Assembly (NCBI GenBank): GCA_015061185.1
Contig: SUWZ01000007.1
Coordinates: forward strand, 1 to 64,000
DNA from: Bacteroidales bacterium
Lineage (GTDB): Bacteria; Bacteroidota; Bacteroidia; Bacteroidales; Paludibacteraceae
Direction: 5' to 3'
DNA: 64,000 bases
This document shows, in pieces, positions 36,207-46,996 of this stretch; position 1 is the stretch's first letter; each line of letters begins with the position of its first letter. The notes below the pieces were generated by a model that saw nothing but the letters and a program-made list of their open reading frames with translations, was not told where the DNA came from and searched no databases. The position numbers and the translations under genes are program-made.

Positions 36207-36237
36207 CAAAAGTAGTATAAAAATTCAATATCACAAA
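36207..36237 (-). promoter_or_regulatory. Bacteroidetes-type promoter for the tra operon
   Basis: On the minus strand TTTG (36234-36237), 19 nt and TACTTTTG (36207-36214) form a full -33/-7 pair. It lies about 107 nt before the first ATG at 36100. The leader is AT-rich with no strong hairpin seen. Nothing else is evident in 36101-36446 apart from the terminator. Confidence 0.65.
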
Positions 36238-36385
36238 ATATTTTCATAATTATTTTTACTTTTATTTTTATTTTTTCTTTTCATATTGTTATATTTATTG
36301 ATTTCTTTCATATATTTGGACTTTTCTTTAATAATATACCATATTTAAAGAATATAAATATTTTAGCAGAATGAATGATCCTTCT

Positions 36386-36434
36386 TTAAGGTTGCTCCCA
36401 TAAATGTTTGAAGTCGTTTACGGAAGCAACCTAA
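36386..36434 (-). terminator. Hairpin after the giant surface protein gene
   Basis: TTAAGGTTGCTCC (36386-36398) and GGAAGCAACCTAA (36422-36434) are complementary, with one mismatch, around a loop of about 23 nt. The hairpin directly follows the stop at 36447 on the minus strand. The trailing T-run is weak (TTAAAG), so termination efficiency is uncertain. It separates the giant gene from the tra promoter. Confidence 0.55.
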
Positions 36435-36446
36435 AATCAACAATTT

Positions 36447-39400
36447 CTAATTAGAAATCTTCACTAATTTAAACCTATGTTCAGCCACTTCTAACACGTA
36501 ATTTCCGCTATACAGATATTCTAAATGAAGCTCTAAAGAGGATTCTCCTTCTCCTTCGATAAGTTTTCGTCCAACCTCATCGTAAAGAGTGTATCGAAAT
36601 CGTTGCTCCGGATAATGAATTTTTATCCAAGAATCAAAAAGTGATGGATAAACTACCGGTTCTGAAATCTGATGCTGCTCTATCCACTCCTCAATTTCCA
36701 CTTCATCTTCAAAAAATCCTGCTCCATTTTCACCACTTCGTACACTCTCCCATGGAATGTAAAGAGCTGAAGAGCGAACAGTATCTTTACATCCAAATTC
36801 AGAAATCGCATACATTGTTACAGTATATCTTCCTCCATTATAAAAATAGGAAAGAGGAGAATCTTTATACGAATAGAGTCCCTTTGCACTTAAGTCTATA
36901 TTGCTCTCTTCTTCGTAATCTTTTGAGTCGATTAAAAGCCACCCAATGGATTGTAGCTTCTGTTCTGTTGTATTAAAGAACTGAACCAAAGCTCCTTGTT
37001 CAATCTCTACATTATCTGCCGATGCATTATAACGAATTTCATTATTTTGCGTCAATACAGAAAATTCAAAATCGGCTTCGAATAATTCAAAATCCAATGA
37101 ATAGGTAATTGTTGACGTAATTCCCGTTTTTTCAGATACTCTTTCGATTGTCAACTCTATAGGTTGTGTGACATTTTTTAAGGTCAAAACAAAATCTCCC
37201 TTTGGTCTGATTAACTCTCCTTCTGTGTATTTTTTTAAGTGAAGATAGATATCATCATACCCTTTAACTTGATAGGCATAATCACCTGAGCATGTAGGCT
37301 GATCGGAATAATTTAAGTAATCCCCAATTCTTATTTGACATTCGTCTCCATGACATAGTGCTTTTTGAACGACTTGAACATGTTTTTCAAGAATAGGCGG
37401 AACATCATTTAGCGTAATTAGTTTGAATCCTTCTGAATATTCTATACCACATTGATTTTCAATTACTAATCTATAGTATCTCACTGGGAAACTATCTTTA
37501 ACAGAAATAGCCAACGTGGTATCAATTCCAATTTTAATTGGGAATGAAAGCGTCTCCCAATTAACATTGTCTTCACTGTACTGCCAATAGGCTTTTGTTG
37601 CATTAATAACATTTGAACTCAAAGTAATGGATAAATCAGGTGTTTTTTGAGCATAGCACTCAGAGAACTCCAATCCTTTTTCTTGAAAATATGAGGAATC
37701 TTGAAGTAGGACAATTGTTCCTACCTGTGGCTCTTCTTGTAAAGAGACCTCCACTTCGTTGCTATAAAGAATATATTCACCTGAACGGGTAATGCGTCTA
37801 TAACTCGTTTTGACATCTATAACTTGAGGCTTATACTCCTTAGCAGTTGCCCCCTCAATGTTTACATATTCCGGACGAGAAAAGTACTCATTACGATATT
37901 GCCATTGATAGGTGTACTCTCCTACACCGCCTTCTACATCTGTAACAACAAAACTTGGCATCTCTTCGCCTTTGCAAACTTTAATTGCTTTGTCGCTGTG
38001 AATTCTTCCTCCTCTCAGAGGAACGATTCTATAATTTGAATAACAGTCTCCTCTTTTTTGAATTTTCAATAAAGAATCTTTGTACAAACTTGCCGAATAA
38101 GGTAATTTTTGAGATCCGTACAACAACAAAGGTAATTCTCCATCTCCAACAAATTCATACTCTGTCTCAATCTCTTTGTTGCGGGTATATAGAATAACAG
38201 AATCCTGTTCTTCAGTTAGTTGCGTGACAATTTCCATCGATAATTCTGTTACATAATCTACTTCCTCCAATGGTTGAGCTACAAATGACAAGACATTACT
38301 CCACAACGTATCACATCCATTTGATACACTTCTTTTAAGATAAAGAGTATCCTCGATGGCTATATAAATATCTTTCTCATTTTGCAATAAGATTTGAGTC
38401 CATGAATTGTTGTCACTTGAACGATACCATGAAAAATAGATATGCTCTACATCTTCAGAAACTGAAGGAATTTCTCCCTCAACATGAACAATTGTTTGAC
38501 TACATGGGGAGGTCTCATCGCAAGAGATTGAATTACGAGAATCATTCAGAGGAAGTGCTGTATGTGCCTCAATTTTCAAAGGTTCGCTTTCACAACGATT
38601 CCCTAATGAATCGACTGCCACCAAAAGCAAATCATATTGCTTGCTATCCTCCGCAAACCCATCCAATGTAACTGCATGTTTTGACGCTCCAAAGAGACCA
38701 CAGATTTTTTCTTCATCAAAAATTTCGATAACAACCGACTGAAAACCGGCAGTCAGATATAACGATGAAATTGAATCAAAATCTGATGGTTCTATCGAAA
38801 TATTAAAATTTCTATTTTTACACTTATAGTCAGACAAAACAAAGAGATTAGGATTCTCCAAGAGAAGTTCTTTTTTCACCTTAATCTTAATCACATTGGA
38901 TGTGTCACTCGCACAAATATCATTAACAATTCGTCTATAATAGACATCCGATTTTACGTTAAGCACTTCTAAATGTTCATCTGAACTAAAGCTTTCAAAA
39001 TCTACATTGTCGTATGAATATTGCCACTCAAAATTCTTTTCGCCATTTCCTCCATAAACATCACCTCCATCTACCCTTAAATAAGAGTTGAAACACAAAG
39101 GCTCTTCCGGTTGCAATATAGTTTCTTGAGCTAATTTTGGCAAGGAGTCCACATCAAAATAGGTTATCGGAGAAGGGCAACCCGATATATTTGATTCTGC
39201 ACGAACTCCGTAAGATGTTACCTCTGCCACGTCTGTTACGCGCTTAATCTCCATAGAATCTGCAACAACAGAAGCCCATTTCATATTTCCTTCTTGGTCA
39301 AGCATATACCATGAGTGGGTATAATCTCCTGTATTATGAACACGCACCAAAACCTCGTTCGTATCACAACTCTCGTTATCTTGATATATACTTGGAGCCT

Positions 39401-42400
39401 GCGGTTCTTCCCAAATCTTTATTTTTAACACATTGCTAATTACCTCACCACATCCATTATTTCCATCTCTGTACATTGCTCTAAAGAATAGATTATTGGT
39501 CTTACTAAAATCCAACATTAAAATGGAATGTGAACGAAGCAACAAATTCAGATCTATCTCGGTTCCATAACGTGTATAATTCTGCAAATCAACGAATTCC
39601 AAACCATCTAAAGAGTACTGCCACTTATATTGATAACCAATTCCATCCACACCGCAAATACCACCAACCGGAGTTGTTGAAGCTAACGTAGGGAAAGAAT
39701 CTGTGGTACAAAATGCATCTTTTGGAGACAGATAAGAGATCGTTCCCGGCAAGAAATCATCATAGAAACGAAGTGTAACAGTATCTGAGAAAGAGACTCT
39801 TCCGCATTCATTAGTTGCTTTTCGTCTGAACATATAACAACTAACATCATAAGAGGCAAGTGAATTTATCTTTTCGGCCGATAGGTCTAAATCAGTGGCC
39901 ATTGGTATATCTTTCCAATGTTTCCCGAGACCATCGGTTGCCACTTGCCATTGATAAACAAAGCTCCTTTCCTGACCAAAATTTGGTGAAATCATCATTC
40001 CGGAAGCCTCTTTAACATTTACTATTGCCTTAAAACTATCTGCTCTACACAACAATGTCTCTCCAATATAGGCCAATTTGCCGCCCTCACTTTTAGAGTA
40101 AAGAGGAAGGTTAATTGCTATACTCTGAGACATGCAACTCTTCTCCGAATCATAACGAGTTAAGAAGATTTCTGTCGGGGTTTTGTCAGAGATAATTGTT
40201 CCGTATGAATATCCTCCTTTAGACAAAGTATCTGTCAAAGATGAATTTCCAAACCAATAACAATCATATAACAGATCTCCATACCTGACAACAAGGCTAT
40301 CTCCATACTCAAATCCCTGCGTTATCTTTTCTCCTTCAGGAGTTACGGCGAAGCAACTGATTTCAGAAGAATCAGCAACTCTGTTTGACAAGGCAACTCG
40401 AACATAATCCGAATAGGTGGTAGAACAACCATCTGAAAACGCAAATTGAACATAATAATTTGATGATAAATCCTGCATCATCCAAGCTCCTATTGCATCA
40501 TTTTCCAAACGACTTTTCTCATCAACAATCCATCCACCCTGAGAAATTTTATTGCTTGGCAAATACTCTACCCAAGTAGAAAAATGCGCAGAATATCTAT
40601 CATACTGTTTGGGCCCATAATAGCCTGATTCCCAAAATTTATACAATGAATCCGAAATATGAACTTTGACCTTTGCAGATTCACCAAAACAGAAATTATT
40701 TCCATCTTCCATCAATAACTCACCTGCCAGACTTTCACCTTCCCACATTTTCGATTCCACCAAAGAGAGAGTTGGAACAACATACAATGACAAAGTATCA
40801 GAACTAACTGCACGAGATTCCATCACCCCGTTATTATTGACACTAAAACGAGTAATTCGATAGAAAGAGACCTTTTTTTCTAATGTTCCACCCAACGAAC
40901 TATTGGTAAAAAGAGTTTGTTCCAATTTACACTTATCCAAGTCGATATCAAAAGTATAAACCCCCAAACTTTTATTGCTTTCATTAGAATCATTTACCCT
41001 ATAATACCACTCATAAGTATGCCCACTCAAGGAATCTTCTATACCATCAGAAGAGATTTTCCCGGCAGATTGTCCACTGCAAATCCAATAATTTGAGCCC
41101 GAATTATCAAAATTGTCAAAAGTCAAATGCCCTCCATCAACCATATAAGTAGATATTAAAATTGTATCCCTATTAGATGAAATACATCCATTCTTTGCCA
41201 GCGACGCCACATAATAGATCGTTGGAGAATTCATAATGGAAGGTGTGACAAAATTTTCTGTCCACTCTGTGGTGTCGCAAGAAATATTATTCGCATCATA
41301 CCATATATAACTGTAATTCTGCGACTTACCCCACATATTTGCACTGGCACCATTAGCAATATAGGGAGTATAACCTATATCACTTGCAGAAATTTTCACC
41401 TCGTCATTCACCCTAACCATCAACTCCTGTTTAGACAATAATTCTGTTTTACAATTTCTGTCTGAGACACGTCTTCGAATCTTTCCATCGGAGAACATCG
41501 GATACCTTCTATTAAAGTTTTGAGATTCAGCCATAGTAATATCCTTCCAACCCTCCAATTCTCCGCTTGAATTAAGCGAATTAACTTGCCACTGATAGCT
41601 ATATTCTCCACTACCTCCGGAAACAGGTTTACCAACAACCACTCCCAACTCTTCTCCATAACACAACTCCAATTCTCCCCAGACATCAATTCCACCATCA
41701 AGCAGGGGCGAAAACACCTCTTTGCGAAGTGTATTGGTTAAATATGAAGCCCCTTTATACTCTCCAACCGATTTCACCAATGCATAAAATTCTGTTGACG
41801 ATGTAAGATGTGAAAGACGTAGTTGTGCCGTGGCTCCTAAAATCCCATAACTAATTGTGCTACCTTCGTAATGGAACAAAGCTGTATCGATACTCAACGT
41901 ATCCAACAAAACAAAACCACCCATATTATCGGATTTATAATACCATTCAACCTCATAACGTCCATCTCCTCCTACAATCGAATTTAAACTGAAGGTGAAA
42001 GAGTTATCATCAGCCTTACAGACCGGAGAAGAGTTATTAAGGAAGAGAGGATCTGCTGTCAATTTGGCAAATGCTTTAAAGGAGAATTCAATCGTATCAG
42101 ACAGACAATTTCCTTTATCATTCGTTTGTTTGTAAACATAAACAGAATTTTCTCCAACAAAAGGTCCGTTGATAACCACCGGATTCCCTTCCTGCCAATC
42201 TTCTCTCAACTCAGAATCTTTTGTCCAATAATAGGTGCTATTATAGTCGTTTCTGACCGTCAATCGAATGGAAGACAATCCACTTGCATTATCATATATC
42301 ACTCCATTAGAGACCATAATCTCTTCCGGATTTAAACGAATGCCCTCATTGTATTTAAGCCAGATATTATTTTCAGAAAAGTACTCTTCACCGCTACATT

Positions 42401-45400
42401 TATCTGTGATACCCAACCTAAACATAGTACTTGAACTATAGTTATCCAGATCTATTGTACACTCTGCCGATTTCGTACCAACGGTAGTTCCTTCAACCGT
42501 TACTTTCTCCCAATCATTGCCTCCTGCCACCATTTGATACCATTGATACGTTGCTACATTGTCGGTTGCAACTCCATCAACTTTCATTGTCAACTCTCCT
42601 TCTGCCCCTTTGCAGACATAAAGAATCGTCTTCTCACCACCATCGGCAAAATAGATTGCTCCTGCTTTTACTCGATCTTTTCCTGTTACCTCAAAAATAT
42701 TACTGCTGACCGAAACTTTCCTACCTTCCACTTCGTAAGTCAATTTTGCATAATAACGGTCTGTAGTCCCCGAATTTGCGCTAACAGTAATCGTCGCACT
42801 ATCCCCAACATTAGCCCATTGATTTTGAGCATTACCTCTGTACCAAACATACGAAACATGCTCCATATTCAAAGGTTGATTGTTGTAATGAGGCAGTGAA
42901 GATAGAGCTAAGGTTACTTCTTCTCCTGCACAAACCGTGGTAGGTAAGACTCCGGACAAATCAGATTCAACAATCGGCATACCATCGAACCCATCACTAA
43001 GAGGAATGGCTATTGTGCTATTCGAAGAACAACGTTTATTCGTACTAAAACGAGTGATCGGAAGTGTAGCAAGATGGTTAACAAAATCTGTACTTCCCAC
43101 TTGAATATTCAATGTTCCATCAAAAATAGTAGGAACACCATCAACCAATAACGAATCACCTAATTTTAATTCATCACCGTTAGGACCTGGATGAATCATC
43201 AATAAAAGATCTTTTAATTTTCCTCCTGAAATATCCCCTTCATCCACAAAAGCAGGTTCGGAAGTAATGCTAAAAGTTAGCTCCTTTTCTACCTCTATAT
43301 AAGCAGTTTCCGTTACACTATATGCCATCGAATGAAGACAAATATTATCTGAAACCGTCACCTCTACTTCTTGCTTTCCGGCACCTGAAAGAGCCTCAAG
43401 GTGCAACCTGTTACTCAAAGAATCTTCATTGGAAATTTGCGTTCCTCCAATACTCCATTTATAACGATAATCACCACTTCCACCATGAGCTTTAACTACA
43501 AAATCCACCTCCTCACCATGACAAACAGCTGCTTTAGAGAAAGACAACTCAACTTGTTCAACTTCACCCAAAGTCTTGATGTAAACCGTATCCAATACTC
43601 TTCTACAATTATTGATATCCGAAGAGGTTCTTACCACCCTATACAATTGCTTTGGCATATTGAAATAGTCGCCGGAACTCACTAACGAAGAGTAGTTTTT
43701 GTTGATATTGGCACCATTATTGATATTCCAAACATACGAAATAGAAGGATTCTCTTCTTGAGGAATTTCATCTATAATCGTTAGAGGAGAAGCAGCACAC
43801 ACAAAGAAAGTATCGTCCACAACTCTACTTCCGGCACTGTTCTGCATTTCAATAGTTAATTTGCTATGTAATAACGGATTATCCATCTCTAAATTATCAA
43901 TTCTAAATTCTTTTTCCTGCAAACAACCCACATCAGACTTTACAAAAATCGAATAGGACTTTGACCCCTTTTCCGGGAGCAAGATATTGTTGCAACTAAC
44001 GCCAAGCACAGTATCTATGCGATTTTGATTATCACCTAAGAAGACAAAACCATAATTGCTCTCTTTATACTTTGGCGAATTGATATGAATAGAAGCACGC
44101 TCACCCCTCACCATACAATCGCCATAAACCACCGAAAGGTCTTTCAATAAATCATCGTACGGCCTCACTAAAATCGAATTGGACGAGTATATCTTTTCTC
44201 CGCAATAATCTAAATAAGACTTAACCAAAATGGTATCTGTCACTATAAAATTTGACAAATCAAGTTGCGAAAATTCTATTGTATCATTTGCACTATTGAT
44301 ATAAATATAATTAGGATGTAAATCAAAAATACCTTGCTTCTTCAGAATAGAATCATTTTCAAATGAGACCGATAATTCAAGATTACTACCATAACAAACA
44401 TTCAGACTCTCTTTCTGTTCCGAATTAACCCTAACCCTGAAATTAGGGATAGAGCGAGGAGCAATTTTCAGAACATTACTCACTCCTGAAATATAACTTT
44501 CAGTGTCGTTAATATCAATATGAGAATAACACTTTCTTCGAATAAAATAGGATGTATGCGTAGGTTTGTTCCATACCCCCTCTTTCAGGCTTTCAGAAAC
44601 TACAAATTTACCATCAACCGTCTGCATATTCATCCATGTTTGATTATCATTTGAATATTGCCATTGGTAACTATATGTTCCTTCTACCCCATATCCACCA
44701 AGAACCTCAGAGCCAACGATATAAGGTGAAGCATCGGCACTACATAAATATTGAATAGAATCTATGTTATTAGGAGCATTCTGACTAAATGAAATAATAT
44801 TGTTATACAAACTTCCTTTGTACGAAATAGATAAATAAATAGGACTACTTTCACAATTAGTAGTATTTTTATTATCCACTTTTACAATTTTAATTCCTCT
44901 GGAGTTGTTCTCTTTAAACCACTTTCTATCCTTGATAGAAGAGGAAATTAAATGCCCATTCGCACCAATAGGTTTCCCGCTGTCCCAAATATAAGCTCCC
45001 TCTGCATCTTTTTGGTCTGTAAGGTAATAGATATAAAACCTCATATTAGGTTCGTTATCCTCAATAAAGAGTGTAAAATTCCCCTGCGAAGAGACCTTTA
45101 ATTCCTCACTCAAACCAGATGTAGCATTAGTGATTGTTGCTCCCATAACGGATATATCTTGCTTGGAAAACGATGGTAAAGGATTAACTATAATCGACTT
45201 ATCAATCGTTACGGAATTATTGCAACCATCTTTCACCTCTATAGAGATAGATTTAGTATCCAACAACTCTTCATAGAACGGAAGGGATAGTTCCGAAGTC
45301 ACAAAATCACCATTCAGACTTGCAATATTTGACTTCACAGTATAAAGAAAATGGTTAGGGTTATCATTTTTTAAAGAACTATAGACCGCACCACTTTCCG

Positions 45401-46814
45401 GCTGGAACTCTAACTTTAAGAGATCATCATAAATCATCCCCGAACATGTAGGATTAAACTCCGGTGATGAAAAAAGTTCCTTTTTCAACGAAGAATAGCG
45501 AGTCACATTCACCGTCTTATTTGCAGCTGAAGAATAGACCTTAATTCCACCAAAATTATTGATGACCGCATATTGTCTAAAACAATAGACTATGTCTTCC
45601 TCTATCAAAGACTTTGGAATACACAATTTAGGCGAAGTGACATCATTACCTGAAATTTCAACAATTTTTCGAGGATTTTTAGATGTATAGTACTCCCAAC
45701 CATAAGCAACACCATACAAATTTTCATTTTGCAAAGCAGAATTATCAACCGACTCTATTCGATTTCCATCGATGCTCAACACACCATCCATCATGCAATC
45801 CAACTCCAAACCGGGAACAAAAGTTTGAGATGACGGACAAACATAAATAAGTTCATCATTATCGAATCCCGGCAAAGAAACAGGAGCAACAGATTGGAAA
45901 GTAAGTTCATTACTCTTACATTCAAAATTATCATTTACGTAAACCCTAAAAATCTTTTTAATTTCCCCCTCCGATTTTTTCGTATCGAAACCCAAATTTG
46001 TTAATTTCAAAGTTGCATCATAAGTCCCCCCGTCAGTAGGAATAGTTGCATAACTCCCCAAATTTGCATCATAAACACGGTACTCAAATTTTTCATTAGG
46101 AATATTGGGCAAATTACAATGCTCTTCGCTTGAAATTTTTATCTTTTTACTGTTATCAGATAAACTATGATATACACCAAAAATAGGAGTCAACTCTGTT
46201 CCGATATTTGGAGTAACTGATTGATCAGTAGTAATTTTACCAACAATATAATCACAGTTATAAACCATTATTTGCTTATTGATAACAATGGTCCCCTCAT
46301 TTAGCCACCTATCCTTTTCTGTACCCTCGTAATCGCAGAAACCTTCAATTTTAAAGCGAAAATTGATAGGCGTTTTTTGTTCTACCATCTCATCACCCAA
46401 CAAATCATTCAAACTAATAAAAGCCTTTTGATCCCATCCATCAATAATCGCGACATAACAATTATCATCGCCAGAACTATTTTCTTTTTTGAAAGAAGTA
46501 ATCCCCCACGCACGCTGATAATTACGATAAGCACCCATCGGAATAGGTTTAAATTCTTCTGAAGAGCCCACACTATACTCTGCAGTGAAATACAACGTAA
46601 TACTATTAATTTCACGAGCGGCATAAGAACTTTTCGCATGAAGTTCAAAATTTGAGGCAGAAATTTCCACCAGTTCGTCCAATTGGTAAATTTGTTCTTT
46701 AATGGTAAACTCGGGATAGTGATTTTCCTTCAGTTTAAAGAACAACTCACCTGCATTTGAATAAGAAATAAGGACAAACAAATAAACAAATAGAGTTAAA
46801 ATTTTCTTTTTCAT
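36447..46814 (-). CDS. Giant Ig/PKD-like repeat surface protein with T9SS sorting domain
   Basis: The 3455-aa product has a signal peptide (about 1-21). It carries a long series of diverged beta-sandwich repeats of about 90-150 residues. Each has a motif like YxYQWQYSxDxxxW after a Gly-rich turn (GGSGxYxY). I count at least 16, for example YSYQWQYSNDNQTW, YRYKWSIGG, FVYQWQVATDG, YQYKWQYSLDG and YTYQWQYRNEY. Many repeats begin with VCxGEE or similar, as in SprB-like and PKD/Ig modules. The C-terminus (about 3380-3455, VVYPSLFDSWIKIHYPEQ, ending YSGNYVLEVAEHRFKLVKISN) is a T9SS type A sorting domain. It is likely a surface adhesin. A lipoprotein and a small barrel protein are encoded upstream on the same strand. 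Confidence 0.88.
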   Translation of the reverse strand: MKKKILTLFVYLFVLISYSNAGELFFKLKENHYPEFTIKEQIYQLDELVEISASNFELHAKSSYAAREINSITLYFTAEYSVGSSEEFKPIPMGAYRNYQRAWGITSFKKENSSGDDNCYVAIIDGWDQKAFISLNDLLGDEMVEQKTPINFRFKIEGFCDYEGTEKDRWLNEGTIVINKQIMVYNCDYIVGKITTDQSVTPNIGTELTPIFGVYHSLSDNSKKIKISSEEHCNLPNIPNEKFEYRVYDANLGSYATIPTDGGTYDATLKLTNLGFDTKKSEGEIKKIFRVYVNDNFECKSNELTFQSVAPVSLPGFDNDELIYVCPSSQTFVPGLELDCMMDGVLSIDGNRIESVDNSALQNENLYGVAYGWEYYTSKNPRKIVEISGNDVTSPKLCIPKSLIEEDIVYCFRQYAVINNFGGIKVYSSAANKTVNVTRYSSLKKELFSSPEFNPTCSGMIYDDLLKLEFQPESGAVYSSLKNDNPNHFLYTVKSNIASLNGDFVTSELSLPFYEELLDTKSISIEVKDGCNNSVTIDKSIIVNPLPSFSKQDISVMGATITNATSGLSEELKVSSQGNFTLFIEDNEPNMRFYIYYLTDQKDAEGAYIWDSGKPIGANGHLISSSIKDRKWFKENNSRGIKIVKVDNKNTTNCESSPIYLSISYKGSLYNNIISFSQNAPNNIDSIQYLCSADASPYIVGSEVLGGYGVEGTYSYQWQYSNDNQTWMNMQTVDGKFVVSESLKEGVWNKPTHTSYFIRRKCYSHIDINDTESYISGVSNVLKIAPRSIPNFRVRVNSEQKESLNVCYGSNLELSVSFENDSILKKQGIFDLHPNYIYINSANDTIEFSQLDLSNFIVTDTILVKSYLDYCGEKIYSSNSILVRPYDDLLKDLSVVYGDCMVRGERASIHINSPKYKESNYGFVFLGDNQNRIDTVLGVSCNNILLPEKGSKSYSIFVKSDVGCLQEKEFRIDNLEMDNPLLHSKLTIEMQNSAGSRVVDDTFFVCAASPLTIIDEIPQEENPSISYVWNINNGANINKNYSSLVSSGDYFNMPKQLYRVVRTSSDINNCRRVLDTVYIKTLGEVEQVELSFSKAAVCHGEEVDFVVKAHGGSGDYRYKWSIGGTQISNEDSLSNRLHLEALSGAGKQEVEVTVSDNICLHSMAYSVTETAYIEVEKELTFSITSEPAFVDEGDISGGKLKDLLLMIHPGPNGDELKLGDSLLVDGVPTIFDGTLNIQVGSTDFVNHLATLPITRFSTNKRCSSNSTIAIPLSDGFDGMPIVESDLSGVLPTTVCAGEEVTLALSSLPHYNNQPLNMEHVSYVWYRGNAQNQWANVGDSATITVSANSGTTDRYYAKLTYEVEGRKVSVSSNIFEVTGKDRVKAGAIYFADGGEKTILYVCKGAEGELTMKVDGVATDNVATYQWYQMVAGGNDWEKVTVEGTTVGTKSAECTIDLDNYSSSTMFRLGITDKCSGEEYFSENNIWLKYNEGIRLNPEEIMVSNGVIYDNASGLSSIRLTVRNDYNSTYYWTKDSELREDWQEGNPVVINGPFVGENSVYVYKQTNDKGNCLSDTIEFSFKAFAKLTADPLFLNNSSPVCKADDNSFTFSLNSIVGGDGRYEVEWYYKSDNMGGFVLLDTLSIDTALFHYEGSTISYGILGATAQLRLSHLTSSTEFYALVKSVGEYKGASYLTNTLRKEVFSPLLDGGIDVWGELELCYGEELGVVVGKPVSGGSGEYSYQWQVNSLNSSGELEGWKDITMAESQNFNRRYPMFSDGKIRRRVSDRNCKTELLSKQELMVRVNDEVKISASDIGYTPYIANGASANMWGKSQNYSYIWYDANNISCDTTEWTENFVTPSIMNSPTIYYVASLAKNGCISSNRDTILISTYMVDGGHLTFDNFDNSGSNYWICSGQSAGKISSDGIEDSLSGHTYEWYYRVNDSNESNKSLGVYTFDIDLDKCKLEQTLFTNSSLGGTLEKKVSFYRITRFSVNNNGVMESRAVSSDTLSLYVVPTLSLVESKMWEGESLAGELLMEDGNNFCFGESAKVKVHISDSLYKFWESGYYGPKQYDRYSAHFSTWVEYLPSNKISQGGWIVDEKSRLENDAIGAWMMQDLSSNYYVQFAFSDGCSTTYSDYVRVALSNRVADSSEISCFAVTPEGEKITQGFEYGDSLVVRYGDLLYDCYWFGNSSLTDTLSKGGYSYGTIISDKTPTEIFLTRYDSEKSCMSQSIAINLPLYSKSEGGKLAYIGETLLCRADSFKAIVNVKEASGMMISPNFGQERSFVYQWQVATDGLGKHWKDIPMATDLDLSAEKINSLASYDVSCYMFRRKATNECGRVSFSDTVTLRFYDDFLPGTISYLSPKDAFCTTDSFPTLASTTPVGGICGVDGIGYQYKWQYSLDGLEFVDLQNYTRYGTEIDLNLLLRSHSILMLDFSKTNNLFFRAMYRDGNNGCGEVISNVLKIKIWEEPQAPSIYQDNESCDTNEVLVRVHNTGDYTHSWYMLDQEGNMKWASVVADSMEIKRVTDVAEVTSYGVRAESNISGCPSPITYFDVDSLPKLAQETILQPEEPLCFNSYLRVDGGDVYGGNGEKNFEWQYSYDNVDFESFSSDEHLEVLNVKSDVYYRRIVNDICASDTSNVIKIKVKKELLLENPNLFVLSDYKCKNRNFNISIEPSDFDSISSLYLTAGFQSVVIEIFDEEKICGLFGASKHAVTLDGFAEDSKQYDLLLVAVDSLGNRCESEPLKIEAHTALPLNDSRNSISCDETSPCSQTIVHVEGEIPSVSEDVEHIYFSWYRSSDNNSWTQILLQNEKDIYIAIEDTLYLKRSVSNGCDTLWSNVLSFVAQPLEEVDYVTELSMEIVTQLTEEQDSVILYTRNKEIETEYEFVGDGELPLLLYGSQKLPYSASLYKDSLLKIQKRGDCYSNYRIVPLRGGRIHSDKAIKVCKGEEMPSFVVTDVEGGVGEYTYQWQYRNEYFSRPEYVNIEGATAKEYKPQVIDVKTSYRRITRSGEYILYSNEVEVSLQEEPQVGTIVLLQDSSYFQEKGLEFSECYAQKTPDLSITLSSNVINATKAYWQYSEDNVNWETLSFPIKIGIDTTLAISVKDSFPVRYYRLVIENQCGIEYSEGFKLITLNDVPPILEKHVQVVQKALCHGDECQIRIGDYLNYSDQPTCSGDYAYQVKGYDDIYLHLKKYTEGELIRPKGDFVLTLKNVTQPIELTIERVSEKTGITSTITYSLDFELFEADFEFSVLTQNNEIRYNASADNVEIEQGALVQFFNTTEQKLQSIGWLLIDSKDYEEESNIDLSAKGLYSYKDSPLSYFYNGGRYTVTMYAISEFGCKDTVRSSALYIPWESVRSGENGAGFFEDEVEIEEWIEQHQISEPVVYPSLFDSWIKIHYPEQRFRYTLYDEVGRKLIEGEGESSLELHLEYLYSGNYVLEVAEHRFKLVKISN

Positions 46815-46996
46815 ATAGTTAAATTAAAGTGAGTTATATGAATTCATTTTGCGGAATTATTTAATTCAAGTAGATTGCAAACCAACTGACAACAGCAGGT
46901 AACCGAAAGAATACAAAAAGTTCCGAAAAGTACATCAACCCACGATTTATACAATTTTAATTTAAAACGATGAATATATGGGACACATCATGAATA

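Noticed and set aside
38402-38671. Plus-strand ORFs inside the giant gene
   Set aside because: These are shadow frames of the 3455-aa gene. They have no signal peptide, motif or start context.
36447-46814. Tandem DNA repeats in the giant gene
   Set aside because: The modules repeat only at protein level. No near-identical DNA blocks were seen on reading.
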